Shown here: piece by piece, positions 16,585 through 25,083 of the stretch
Position numbering within the stretch: position 1 is the first letter of the stretch
Layout: every line of letters starts with the position of its first letter
Assembly (NCBI GenBank): GCA_023435645.1
Contig: JAEYRK010000089.1
Span: 1-30,271 of the forward strand
Length of the DNA stretch: 30,271 nt
From: Bacillota bacterium
GTDB taxonomy: Bacteria > Bacillota > Clostridia > Lachnospirales > Lachnospiraceae
Reading direction: 5' to 3'
Made by a program: the position numbers and the translations under genes
The notes under the pieces: generated by a model
Seen by the model: the letters and a program-made list of their open reading frames with translations, nothing else
The model's database searches: none
What the model was told of the DNA's origin: nothing

Positions 16585-17457
16585 ATGGTATTTGGTGCAT
16601 TAGAGGCAGGCGGAACGAAGATGGTATGTGCAATCGGTGACGAGAACCTTCACATACTGGATAAGATTATGATACCCACAACCGATCCGGAGAATACCAT
16701 GCCCCAAATCATCCGGTTTTTTAAGGATAGGGGGATCGCTGCGCTTGGAGTCGGTGCCTTTGGGCCGATTGACCTGAAACAAAGCTCAAAGAGCTATGGA
16801 TGTATTTTGGATTCTACAAAACTGGAATGGAGACATTACCCGTTAAGACGAAGGCTCATTGAAAGCCTTAAGCTTCCGATCGGCCTGGATACGGATGTGA
16901 ATGCAGCCTGCCTTGGTGAGGTCACAAAGGGCTGCGCAGGAGCCTATGATCCGGTTCTTTATATAACGATCGGAACAGGAATTGGTGCAGGGATATTCGT
17001 TCATGGTAAGCTGCTCCACGGAATGCTCCATCCGGAAGCAGGTCATATCTATCTGATGAAACATCCGACGGATCATTACAACGGGAATTGTCATTATCAT
17101 AGGAACTGCTTTGAGGACCTGGCAGCAGGAACGGCCCTTCAAAAGCGCTGGGGCAAAAAAGCAGAGGAGCTGGCCGGCTGTGAGGAGGTATGGGAGCTGG
17201 AAAGCTACTATATTGCACAGGCCATTGTGAATTATATCATGGTGCTATCCCCGGAAATCATTATCCTTGGGGGCGGAGTAATGAAGCAGAGACAGCTGTT
17301 TCCCCTCATTCGTGAAAAGGTGAAGACACTAGCCGGAGGATATATTCATACCCGTCAGCTGGCGGAGCTTGAGCATTATATTGTACCTGCTTCCCTGAAC
17401 CATGATCAGGGAATTATCGGGTGTCTACAATTAGCTAAGCTATCGCTTCAGGAATAA
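16585..17457 (+). CDS. ROK-family kinase, fructokinase/YdhR-like
   Basis: This 290-residue ROK protein starts ALEAGGTKMVCAIG (phosphate-1), has GAFGPI, the catalytic aspartate D104 in LDTDVNAACLGE, and TIGTGIGAG for phosphate-2. HPEAGHI and GNCHYHRNCFEDLAAG (C169, H172 and C175 with the upstream histidine) match the zinc site of YdhR/ScrK-type fructokinases. It lacks an N-terminal HTH, so it is an enzyme and not a regulator. The likely reaction is phosphorylation of fructose, mannose or another hexose to the 6-phosphate. With an AGE-family epimerase in the same operon it could complete mannose-to-fructose-6-phosphate conversion. This assignment to fructose is by family resemblance. Confidence 0.85.
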   Translation: MVFGALEAGGTKMVCAIGDENLHILDKIMIPTTDPENTMPQIIRFFKDRGIAALGVGAFGPIDLKQSSKSYGCILDSTKLEWRHYPLRRRLIESLKLPIGLDTDVNAACLGEVTKGCAGAYDPVLYITIGTGIGAGIFVHGKLLHGMLHPEAGHIYLMKHPTDHYNGNCHYHRNCFEDLAAGTALQKRWGKKAEELAGCEEVWELESYYIAQAIVNYIMVLSPEIIILGGGVMKQRQLFPLIREKVKTLAGGYIHTRQLAELEHYIVPASLNHDQGIIGCLQLAKLSLQE

Positions 17458-17466
17458 AAAGAGCTT

Positions 17467-17494
17467 TCACCTGAGGAAGGTATTGTACAGGTGA
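17467..17494 (+). other. Intercistronic hairpin before the SIS gene
   Basis: TCACCTG (17467-17473) pairs with CAGGTGA (17488-17494); the flanking CTTT and GAAAG can extend the stem after a two-base bulge. No T-tract follows, so it is probably a processing or stability stem, not a terminator. Confidence 0.4.
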
Positions 17495-17512
17495 TAGAAA
17501 GGCAGGGTTATC

Positions 17513-18586
17513 ATGCAAAAAAGTGTTATGTGGAACTACATATATGAAGAAGAAACGACCTTGAATACACTGCTGGAAAGCAGCCAGGTGGCAGAGTTTT
17601 GTATGAAATATGAGCTTTCTGAATTAAAAAGAGTGATATTTGTAGCTTCCGGAAGCTCCCTAAATATTGCAAAAACCTCAGCAGGTTTATTTGAAACGGT
17701 TGCCGAGGTTGAGGTTAAGCTGATGACTCCTTATCACCTGCTGGGCAATTGCTCAAATATGTGCGGTGACAAGGATAATTCTTTGGTGATTGCGGTCTCT
17801 CAAACCGGGACCAGCAGCAGTACCATACGGGCAATCAAAGCTGTGAAGGAACTGGGCTATACTGTTTTAACCATAACGGAACGAAGAGATACTCCGGTCC
17901 ATACGCTGGGAGATTACTATATGAATTTTCTCTGCGGTCTGGAGGACTGTAATGCGAAAACCAAGGGCTATAGTAATTCCTTGGTGCTGCTATGGCTGAT
18001 TGCCTTAGAAATAGGAAAAGTGAAAAAAAGCTTACCTGATTCTGCATATGAAGCATATCGGAAGGAGATTGTGGATAGCATTAAGGACATTCCTGTCACC
18101 ATCGAACGGACTCTGGAATGGCTAAACGCTCATAGAGACTGGAGCACAATACAGCACTTTCTAGTGGTTGGCTATGGAAAGAATTACGGAACAGCCGAGG
18201 AGGGAATGCTGAAGCTGATGGAGACCTTATGTATTCCGGCATCCGTTAGTGATGTAGGTGAGTTCTCTCATGGTATCCACCGTGTTATTTCAAAAAACAG
18301 TAATGTCATCACAATTTTGACCGAGGAATGCGGTTATGAGGATATGGTCAAAATCAATGAATATCTCTCGGAGGTTTCCGGCAGGCTATTGGTCATTGAT
18401 GCAAGCAGTCATAGCTTAGCGGATGGAAAGGGTATTAAAGTGGAATATAGACCCTTCACTGCCTCTGCTCTAAATATTGCTGTGGTGTTCCAGCTTTTGG
18501 CGGTTTATTTACCGGAAACCATAGGGAGGGATCCCAATGCTCCATCAAATGAAGAATTAATCAATGCTCTGGCCGTACGGGTATGA
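17513..18586 (+). CDS. Double SIS-domain sugar isomerase/deaminase (GlmS C-domain/FrlB/NagB-II type)
   Basis: The 357-residue protein consists of two SIS (sugar isomerase) domains. The first has VASGSSLNIAKTSA and SQTGTSSSTIRAIKAVKELG, which bind sugar phosphates. The second (about 200-340) has VVGYGKNYGTAEEGMLKLMETL and the GlmS-like GEFSHGIHRVI. There is no N-terminal glutaminase domain. Relatives include glucosamine-6-phosphate deaminase NagB-II, AgaS and fructosamine-6-phosphate deglycase FrlB. A role in deaminating or isomerising an amino sugar phosphate fits the kinases and GH4 enzyme upstream. Its precise substrate is unclear. It is the last gene of the operon and faces a convergent gene. 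Confidence 0.82.
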   Translation: MQKSVMWNYIYEEETTLNTLLESSQVAEFCMKYELSELKRVIFVASGSSLNIAKTSAGLFETVAEVEVKLMTPYHLLGNCSNMCGDKDNSLVIAVSQTGTSSSTIRAIKAVKELGYTVLTITERRDTPVHTLGDYYMNFLCGLEDCNAKTKGYSNSLVLLWLIALEIGKVKKSLPDSAYEAYRKEIVDSIKDIPVTIERTLEWLNAHRDWSTIQHFLVVGYGKNYGTAEEGMLKLMETLCIPASVSDVGEFSHGIHRVISKNSNVITILTEECGYEDMVKINEYLSEVSGRLLVIDASSHSLADGKGIKVEYRPFTASALNIAVVFQLLAVYLPETIGRDPNAPSNEELINALAVRV

Positions 18587-18610
18587 TACTCCCTTGCTTC
18601 GCAGACTTAC

Positions 18611-18634
18611 CCTTATCCCCTTATACCCTTATAC
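18611..18634. repeat. Three tandem 8-base repeats
   Basis: CCTTATCC, CCTTATAC and CCTTATAC follow each other without gaps in the short space between two convergent genes and overlap the stop codon of the minus-strand gene. No clear hairpin terminator is seen for either side. Confidence 0.5.
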
Positions 18635-21097
18635 CTTCCTGATTAAGTCTACCAGCTCCGGTGCATGCAGGGGACCGCTGAAGATATAGCCCTGGATGAA
18701 GTCGCAATGCATGGACTCCAACAGCTTCAGCTGTTCCTTGTGCTCAACGCCTTCGGCAACCACCTTTATCTCCAGACTGTGAGCCAGCTGGATAATAGAT
18801 TCAGCTATGCTGGAATCCTTCTCACTGGTACAGATATTGTCAATAAAGGATTTATCGATCTTTAAGGTATTGATTGGCATTTTCGTAAGGTAATTTAAGG
18901 AGGAATAACCGGTACCAAAATCATCCAGAGAGATTCCGACGCCGATTTCCTGCAGGGAGGTCAGAAGCGTAGTTGCATCCATAATGGAAGCCACCAGGGT
19001 ACTTTCTGTAATCTCCAGCTCCAGATATCTGGGCGGGAGTCCTGTTTCCTTTAGAATCTCAGACAGCATTGCTGTGAAGCCCGGACGATTGATCTGTACG
19101 GACGAGATGTTCACAGAAACGGGACGGGGAGGGATACCCAAAGCAATCATTTCCTTATTAAAGAGACAGGCTTCTCTGAGAAGCCAGGAGCTGAGCTCAA
19201 TAATCAAGCCGCTTTCCTCAGCGATCGGGATGAACTCCTCCGGTGTCAGGTAACCCAGACGGTCATTGCGGATTCTCATCAGGGCTTCGAAACCGATGAC
19301 AGAGTCCGTGGACAGCTCAAACAGAGGCTGGTACTGGATATAGATATCCCTATGATCAATCGCATTACGAAGTACTTCAATGATTAAGGTGTTTCGATTT
19401 AATTCATCCTCCATTTTGGCATCAAACAGAGTGAACTTATTTTTGCCGGTATCCTTTGATTTATACATTGCGATATCGGCATTTTTGATGAGCGCATTGG
19501 GGGATAAGCCGTTCTGTGGAAATACAGCAATGCCGATGCTCATGGATACATAAACGATTTCACCGTTCAATTCCAACGGGGTGCGGAAGCATTCAATAAT
19601 TTTAGCGGCAAACTCGGTGGCTTCCTCCTGAGCTGAGACTCCTTCCTTGAAAATCAAGAATTCATCACCGCCGGCCCTGGCCAACATATCGTTTTCACCG
19701 ATGACGGAGTCCAGTACCTGTGCAGTTTTCACCAGCAGGGAATCACCATATTCATGCCCCAGGGTATCGTTGATTGTTTTAAAATTGTCCAGGTCCACGA
19801 AATAAACCGCATGGGATTTCTTTGTGGAAGGGGATTCGACCAGGGCGGCATTGACATAATCCAAAAATGCCAGCTTATTTGGAAGATTTGTTAAGGTATC
19901 GTGATAGGCCAGATACTCTATATGGTCATAATTGGTACGAAGCTGCTCTTCATTAGCGAGAAGCTCTTCATGCATGGAGGAGAGATCCTCGTAATTTGTC
20001 TTAATGATATGTAGCATTTTATTGAAATTCTTGGATAGCTCACCAAGCTCATTTTTACTTTTGATATCGGATTGAACATTCAGATCACCGTCCGAAGCCT
20101 TCCTCATGGCATCCCTTAAAGCGATGATCGGTGCTGTTAAGGTCTTGGTCAGGAAATGTGCACTGAGAATAATGATGATTAACAGTGCGGCACATAGGTA
20201 AATCAGCAGGGACAGGATGATGCTGGTGACGGATAACAGCTCTGATACATTTTGCTTTACGACTAATACCCAATCGAACTCTGGTATAATACAATAACCG
20301 TTGGCAAGCTCATGATCTCCGTCATATAGCTGAATGATTCCGCTAACGGGAATCATACCCTTATTATAACTCTTTACCAACTCGGCCATCCGCTCGATTT
20401 GAATCGGATTCCCGATTAAGTTTTTCTCATGATGATACAGGATAGTTCCGTCCTGATCCAGGAGGATGCCTCCTCCGGTTTTACCAATCGTGATGGAGTC
20501 CATGAATTTTTGGAAATAGGAGAGGTTTATGGTACTTACAATATATCCGATGGGATCCCTTGGGCCTAAGCTGTTTTCATATACCTGACATCCGATTTCG
20601 ATGGTATGGCGGACACTATTTCCTATCGGGCTGGATTTCACACCACTGACCCCAACTGCATAATTTCTGGTAGCTGACAGGTAGGAAAGAGTAAGACTCT
20701 CATGATCACTCCTGCCGATTAGTTCGGGATCTGAACTGGCAATGACCCTTCTGTTCGTATCATAGAAGGTGATTTGCTCATAAAAGTGGTAGTTTTCCTT
20801 ACGGGTGAACAAAATACGATTGATCTCCTCTGAGGAGGAGGGTACTTCAGAGCGGTTGGACTGTAGAGCAAGCTCCTGAAGCTCATTCTGAAGGGAGAGA
20901 AGGGAGAGCTCTGTCTTCCGGGTTCCGATCAACTCTTCTAACCCACTGCGATGAGCCTCTGCCATAGTTTTCAGATGATCCGTCTGAACCTCAATCAGCT
21001 TTCGATTGATCAGACCCTGCAAGATTACGGACATGAGAATAATAGGCAATATTGATGATAAGATCAAAAAAATTCGTAAGGACTTCTTGATTGACAT
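18629..21097 (-). CDS. Membrane sensor with dCache-like, HAMP, GGDEF and EAL domains
   Basis: The 822-residue protein starts with a membrane segment (about 9-30), an extracytoplasmic sensor region of Cache type (about 35-280), a second membrane segment (IILSLLIYLCAALLIIIIL), a HAMP linker, then GGDEF and EAL domains. GGDEF is intact (476-480), so cyclic-di-GMP synthesis is possible; the inhibitory RxxD site is altered, with G467 in place of arginine. EAL is intact (604-606), along with EITES, DDFGTGYSS and LKIDKSFI, so phosphodiesterase activity is also expected. It would sense an external signal and set cyclic-di-GMP levels. It is transcribed alone, and GGAGG lies nine bases before the ATG. 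No link with the sugar operon is evident. Confidence 0.93.
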   Translation of the reverse strand: MSIKKSLRIFLILSSILPIILMSVILQGLINRKLIEVQTDHLKTMAEAHRSGLEELIGTRKTELSLLSLQNELQELALQSNRSEVPSSSEEINRILFTRKENYHFYEQITFYDTNRRVIASSDPELIGRSDHESLTLSYLSATRNYAVGVSGVKSSPIGNSVRHTIEIGCQVYENSLGPRDPIGYIVSTINLSYFQKFMDSITIGKTGGGILLDQDGTILYHHEKNLIGNPIQIERMAELVKSYNKGMIPVSGIIQLYDGDHELANGYCIIPEFDWVLVVKQNVSELLSVTSIILSLLIYLCAALLIIIILSAHFLTKTLTAPIIALRDAMRKASDGDLNVQSDIKSKNELGELSKNFNKMLHIIKTNYEDLSSMHEELLANEEQLRTNYDHIEYLAYHDTLTNLPNKLAFLDYVNAALVESPSTKKSHAVYFVDLDNFKTINDTLGHEYGDSLLVKTAQVLDSVIGENDMLARAGGDEFLIFKEGVSAQEEATEFAAKIIECFRTPLELNGEIVYVSMSIGIAVFPQNGLSPNALIKNADIAMYKSKDTGKNKFTLFDAKMEDELNRNTLIIEVLRNAIDHRDIYIQYQPLFELSTDSVIGFEALMRIRNDRLGYLTPEEFIPIAEESGLIIELSSWLLREACLFNKEMIALGIPPRPVSVNISSVQINRPGFTAMLSEILKETGLPPRYLELEITESTLVASIMDATTLLTSLQEIGVGISLDDFGTGYSSLNYLTKMPINTLKIDKSFIDNICTSEKDSSIAESIIQLAHSLEIKVVAEGVEHKEQLKLLESMHCDFIQGYIFSGPLHAPELVDLIRKV

Positions 21098-21151
21098 GAC
21101 CCATGACCTCCGTAATTTTTACAATGGTGTTAAGAAAGCCCATTTATATAC

Positions 21152-21180
21152 ATTTTATCAATAGCGACAAAATAATGCAA
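21152..21180 (-). promoter_or_regulatory. Possible promoter of the GGDEF-EAL gene
   Basis: On the minus strand TTGCAT (21180-21175) and TAAAAT (21157-21152) are separated by 17 bases. The match is moderate and the distance to the start codon (about 55 bases) is suitable. Confidence 0.4.
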
Positions 21181-21270
21181 TAAATTTCTATATATAGGTA
21201 GGAAAAGAGGATATAAGCTGACAAATTGAGCTTAGAGAACAGGAGTTTATCGTGTTTATAGAATTTTTAG

Positions 21271-21299
21271 TTGAAAATGTAGGATATTAAGGTTATACT
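21271..21299 (+). promoter_or_regulatory. Promoter of tgt-yajC
   Basis: TTGAAA (21271-21276) and TATACT (21294-21299) are separated by exactly 17 bases, about 90 bases before the tgt start. The rest of the 293-base divergent gap 21098-21390 shows no other clear feature; in particular no cyclic-di-GMP riboswitch was recognised. Confidence 0.65.
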
Positions 21300-21390
21300 T
21301 GTAATGTTATTAATCCGGAGGTTCGGTAATAATATACAACAGAGGGCATGTCTAGGATAAAGATGCAATAGAAGGAAAGCAGGCTGAATC

Positions 21391-22527
21391 ATGTACAGAT
21401 TGATTGCACAGGATGGGAGTGCCAAGAGTGGTGAATTCGTAACCGTACACGGAACGATACAGACTCCGGTATTTATGAATGTAGGAACAGTAGCGGCGAT
21501 CAAGGGTGCTGTTTCCACAATGGATCTAAATGGAATAGGTACACAGGTGGAGCTGTCCAATACCTATCATCTTCATGTAAGACCCGGAGATCAGGTAATT
21601 AAGCAGTTGGGCGGTCTTCACAAATTCATGGTTTGGGATAAACCAATTCTGACCGATTCCGGAGGTTTCCAGGTGTTTTCTCTGTCGAGTCTTCGTAAGA
21701 TTAAGGAAGAGGGTGTTTACTTCAGCTCCCATATCGATGGAAGAAAAATCTTCATGGGACCCGAGGAAAGTATGCAGATTCAATCCAATCTGGCATCGAC
21801 CATAGCGATGGCCTTTGACGAATGTCCCCCACATCCGGCCACACGGGAATATATGCAGGCCTCTGTGGATCGGACCACCCGTTGGCTGCTTCGTTGTCAG
21901 ACGGAGCTGAAACGGCTGAACAGCTTGGAGGACACAATCAATAAGCAACAGCTGCTGTTTGGGATTAACCAGGGAGGTACCTTTGAGGATATCCGGATTG
22001 AGCATGCCAAGCGAATTAGGGAGTTTGATCTGGACGGTTATGCTCTGGGAGGTCTGGCGGTCGGTGAGACCCATAGTGAGATGTATCGAATCCTGGAAGA
22101 AACGGTTCCCTATCTTCCCTTGGATAAGCCGGTATATCTGATGGGAGTCGGTACCCCGGCGAATATCCTGGAAGCCGTGGACCGTGGCGTGGATTTCTTT
22201 GACTGTGTCTATCCGTCAAGAAACGGAAGGCATGGACATGCTTATACAAGCGAGGGAAAAAGGAATCTCCTGAATGCGAAGTATGAGCTGGATGAGAGAC
22301 CGATTGAAGAGGGCTGCGCTTGTCCGGCCTGCTCACACTATAGCAGGGCTTATATCAGACATCTCTTAAAGGCAAAGGAGATGCTGGGCATGCGGCTATT
22401 GGTACTCCATAATCTTTATTTCTACAATCATATGATGGAGGAAATCAGAGAAGCAATCAGGGAAAAGCGCTATCAGGATTATAAGAAGAGAAAACTCGAT
22501 GGCTTTTTAAAGAGCGATGATAAATAA
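21391..22527 (+). CDS. tgt: Queuine tRNA-guanine transglycosylase
   Basis: The 378-residue enzyme exchanges guanine 34 in the anticodon of Tyr, His, Asn and Asp tRNAs for preQ1 in the queuosine pathway. LTDSGGFQVFSLS carries the substrate-binding aspartate, DECPPHPATREYMQASVDRTTRW follows, the nucleophile is D271 (DCVYPSRNGRHGHAYT), and the zinc site is C309, C311, C314 and H340. All expected residues are present and the length is standard. It starts after AGGAAAGCAGG and is followed 24 bases after its stop by yajC, a common clostridial pairing. Confidence 0.97.
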   Translation: MYRLIAQDGSAKSGEFVTVHGTIQTPVFMNVGTVAAIKGAVSTMDLNGIGTQVELSNTYHLHVRPGDQVIKQLGGLHKFMVWDKPILTDSGGFQVFSLSSLRKIKEEGVYFSSHIDGRKIFMGPEESMQIQSNLASTIAMAFDECPPHPATREYMQASVDRTTRWLLRCQTELKRLNSLEDTINKQQLLFGINQGGTFEDIRIEHAKRIREFDLDGYALGGLAVGETHSEMYRILEETVPYLPLDKPVYLMGVGTPANILEAVDRGVDFFDCVYPSRNGRHGHAYTSEGKRNLLNAKYELDERPIEEGCACPACSHYSRAYIRHLLKAKEMLGMRLLVLHNLYFYNHMMEEIREAIREKRYQDYKKRKLDGFLKSDDK

Positions 22528-22551
22528 AAAATAAATGTAGGAGGTTTATGT

Positions 22552-22902
22552 ATGAATTTATTAACACTTTTAGCAGGAGATGGTGCAGCAGCTGCTGAAA
22601 CCGGTACTGCCGGTACAGGCGGTTGGACGGTGATCATCATACAGATTGGTATCTTAGGACTTTTACTGTATTTTATGTTGATCCGCCCGCAGAAAAAGCA
22701 GCAGAAACAGATGCAGGCCATGCTATCAACCGTGGCAGCAGGAGACTCCGTACTGACATCCAGTGGCTTTTATGGAGTTGTCATTGATGTTATGGATGAA
22801 ATCGTGATCGTTGAATTCGGAAATAATAAGAACTGCCGTATTCCGATGAAGAAGAGCGCAATCGTAGAGATTGAGAAGCCTAATACAGAGAAAAACGCAT
22901 AG
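22552..22902 (+). CDS. yajC: Preprotein translocase accessory subunit YajC
   Basis: The 116-residue protein has a short Ala/Gly-rich N-terminus, one membrane segment (TVIIIQIGILGLLLYFMLIRPQ) ending in the diagnostic RPQKKQQKQ, and the conserved GDSVLTSSGFYGVV cytoplasmic domain. YajC associates with SecDF-YidC during protein export. The start follows GGAGG. secD and secF do not follow here; a terminator closes the pair. Confidence 0.95.
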   Translation: MNLLTLLAGDGAAAAETGTAGTGGWTVIIIQIGILGLLLYFMLIRPQKKQQKQMQAMLSTVAAGDSVLTSSGFYGVVIDVMDEIVIVEFGNNKNCRIPMKKSAIVEIEKPNTEKNA

Positions 22903-22910
22903 TAAGCTTA

Positions 22911-22942
22911 GGGCTGCCGGATGAATGTTCGGCGCCCTTTTT
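22911..22942 (+). terminator. Terminator after tgt-yajC
   Basis: GGGC-(T)-GCCG pairs with CGGC-GCCC around a ten-base loop and is followed by five T residues. The remaining bases up to 23088 contain no gene or clear signal. Confidence 0.85.
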
Positions 22943-23088
22943 GCTTTACAAGACACGTTCTCACACGGTTGCAATGTCAAGCCTTCTCGGGCGCCGCTGA
23001 TTCATGTTAAATTATAGAAGCAATGAGTAGACAGGGGGCGCCGTATGATGCCCATAGTTTAAGCTTTAAGGCAGGTCATAGACCTTGT

Positions 23089-24939
23089 CTAGATCAGCGC
23101 GATATGATATTTTTCCAGCCAGTAATTGATCTGTAGCAGGTATGCAATCAGCTGGGGGGCTGCCATCAGCTGTCCATACCAGGGCTTACCGTAGTCGGAG
23201 GGAGCAGTAAGGAAGTTCTTCACCTTCCTGATATCAATGAGGGGACGGATCGGGGCATTGGAATCATTCAGGACCTCCAGCAGTCGGTTGCCAAGCATCC
23301 GTTCATAGTCCGGATGATAGGTCTTGGGATAGGGGCTTTTTTTGCGGAACAGAATTTCTTCCGGGATCAGACCCCGTCCGGCTTCCCTCAATAATCCTTT
23401 CACCACACCCTTCGGTGATTTCATCTCCCAGGGTACATTCCATAGGTATTCGACGATCCGGTGGTCTGCGAAGGGAACCCTTGCTTCGAGTCCGGAGTAC
23501 ATGCTGCAGCGATCCATCCGGTCCAGTAATGTGACCATGAACCATTTCAGATTAAGATAGGAGATTTCCCTTCGACGGGCTTCTGTTAGACTCTCCCCTG
23601 CAAGCCTTGGAGTTTCCGCAATGGATTTTAAGTAGGCTCCCTGAACATAACCATCCAAATCTGCCTTTGACAGAAAATCATCGGATAGCATGAGCTTTCT
23701 CGTATCCATATTCATGGACCAGGGGAAGGTATTCTGTGCCAAGCTCTCCGGGCGATGAAACCAGGGGTAGCCGCCAAAGATTTCATCCGCACATTCCCCG
23801 GTCAAGGCAACCTTTGTTTTCTCCGCCACCCTGCCGCAGAAATAAAGCAGGGAGGATTCTACATCTGCCATATTGGGTAGGTCTCTGGCATCTACTGCCT
23901 CATAGAGCTTATCCGCCAGGTCTTCGTTATTGCATTCTAAGTAAGTATGCTTGCTTCCTACATGCTCTACCATGATATCCACATAGGGCCGGTCCATGGA
24001 GGGCTGAAAGGAGTTTGATTTAAAATGTTTATCATTTTCTACAAAATCGAAGGAATAGGTCTCTATCTGTTTCCCGAGGCTACGTAATTCCTTAGCACAG
24101 ATGGCTGTAACCAGACTGGAATCCACACCTCCGGACAGAAAGGTACAGATAGGAATATCGGATATCATTTGTCGTTTTACTGAATCATAGATCAGGAAGG
24201 AGGTCTTCTCCACTGTTTTTTCGTAGGTATCCGTATGGGGCTCACTGACCAGCTTCCAATATGGATATTCCTTCTTCCCATTCCTGTCATATAGCAGATA
24301 ATGGCCGGGAAGCACCTCAAAGACATCCTTGAAGATACCGGTTCCATTAGATTTGGCCGGACCCAGTGCCAGTACCTCACACAGACCGGCGGTATCCACC
24401 CTCGGCTGAAAGCCGGGATATAAGAGCAAGGCCTTGATTTCAGAGGCAAATACCAGTGTATCCTCGAGCATGGTATAAAACAGGGGCTTCACACCAAGGC
24501 GATCTCTGTACAGGAGCAAGCGTTTGCTGTTGTCGTCCCAGATGGCAAAGGAAAAGATACCGTTCAGCTCCTTTACAAACTCTGCTCCGAAGGCCATATA
24601 ACCGGTCAGGATTACCTCCGTATCCGTATGGGTCTTAAAGTAATACCCCATTCGGATCAGATTATCCCGAAGCTCTGCCGTATTGTAGATTTCTCCGTTA
24701 TAAATGATGGTATAGGAGTTTCCGGATTTCTCCTTTGTCATGGGCTGATGTCCACGGCTTAAGTCTATGATGGAGAGTCTGGTATGGGCAAAGCCGGTCT
24801 GGGGAATCAGAAAATCCCCTGCATCATCAGGACCTCTATGGGATAGAGCCTGCTTCATTTTGTCCAATATCTTTTGCCATTTGCCATAATCCTTCGTATA
24901 ATCAGCCATAGGATTGCTGAAACCGGCAATGCCACACAT
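23089..24939 (-). CDS. asnB: Asparagine synthetase (glutamine-hydrolysing)
   Basis: The start is set at the ATG at 24939 (AGGTGG upstream) because the amidotransferase needs cysteine as residue 2 (MCGIAGF); the GTG three codons earlier would block it. The 616-residue protein has the class II glutaminase domain with HTRLSIID, NGEIYN and THTDTEV, then the synthetase domain with the ATP pyrophosphatase loop S269-GGVDSS and GECADEIFGGYPW. It makes asparagine from aspartate, ATP and glutamine. Size is near the B. subtilis AsnO (sporulation-linked) type. It lies downstream of dpaA-dpaB in the same direction, with a structured leader between, so sporulation expression is possible but unproven. Confidence 0.93.
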   Translation of the reverse strand: MCGIAGFSNPMADYTKDYGKWQKILDKMKQALSHRGPDDAGDFLIPQTGFAHTRLSIIDLSRGHQPMTKEKSGNSYTIIYNGEIYNTAELRDNLIRMGYYFKTHTDTEVILTGYMAFGAEFVKELNGIFSFAIWDDNSKRLLLYRDRLGVKPLFYTMLEDTLVFASEIKALLLYPGFQPRVDTAGLCEVLALGPAKSNGTGIFKDVFEVLPGHYLLYDRNGKKEYPYWKLVSEPHTDTYEKTVEKTSFLIYDSVKRQMISDIPICTFLSGGVDSSLVTAICAKELRSLGKQIETYSFDFVENDKHFKSNSFQPSMDRPYVDIMVEHVGSKHTYLECNNEDLADKLYEAVDARDLPNMADVESSLLYFCGRVAEKTKVALTGECADEIFGGYPWFHRPESLAQNTFPWSMNMDTRKLMLSDDFLSKADLDGYVQGAYLKSIAETPRLAGESLTEARRREISYLNLKWFMVTLLDRMDRCSMYSGLEARVPFADHRIVEYLWNVPWEMKSPKGVVKGLLREAGRGLIPEEILFRKKSPYPKTYHPDYERMLGNRLLEVLNDSNAPIRPLIDIRKVKNFLTAPSDYGKPWYGQLMAAPQLIAYLLQINYWLEKYHIALI

Positions 24940-24973
24940 AAGAACCACCTCTTGAAAGGATAGAATAGAATTG

Positions 24974-25044
24974 AAAAAGGTGCCCGCAATCCGTGTCTCC
25001 CGGATTGAGTAGCCTTATCCGTGAGCTGGATGAAAAGCACCTTT
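24974..25044 (-). ncRNA. Candidate structured leader/attenuator before asnB
   Basis: Read on the minus strand, AAAGGTGC (25044-25037) pairs with GCACCTTT (24983-24976) to close a region holding two further hairpins: ATCC/GGAT (25031-25028 with 25020-25017) and CAATCCG/CGGATTG (25007-25001 with 24993-24987). The outcome is a three-way junction whose closing stem ends in a run of five T. It could be a riboswitch-like element, an attenuator for asnB or an elaborate terminator after dpaB. I do not recognise a known RNA family; it is not a T-box. Confidence 0.5.
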
Positions 25045-25083
25045 GCTTTCTGATGGGAATGGCGCTTCCTTATGGAGAGACCA

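Noticed and set aside
21098..21390. Cyclic-di-GMP riboswitch in the divergent region beside the GGDEF-EAL gene
   Set aside because: The conserved aptamer core sequences are not present on either strand.
21526..22074. 182-residue open frame on the minus strand inside tgt
   Set aside because: It lies wholly opposite a clearly conserved tgt gene, has no ribosome binding site or family motifs, and is explained as a shadow of that gene.
23073..23085. Terminator after asnB
   Set aside because: AGGTC-ATA-GACCT forms only a five-base stem with a three-base loop and no T-run on the minus strand.
24940..25083. T-box leader for asnB
   Set aside because: The T-box antiterminator signature (AGGGTGGNACCGCG) and specifier stem are absent; only the unclassified three-way junction is visible.
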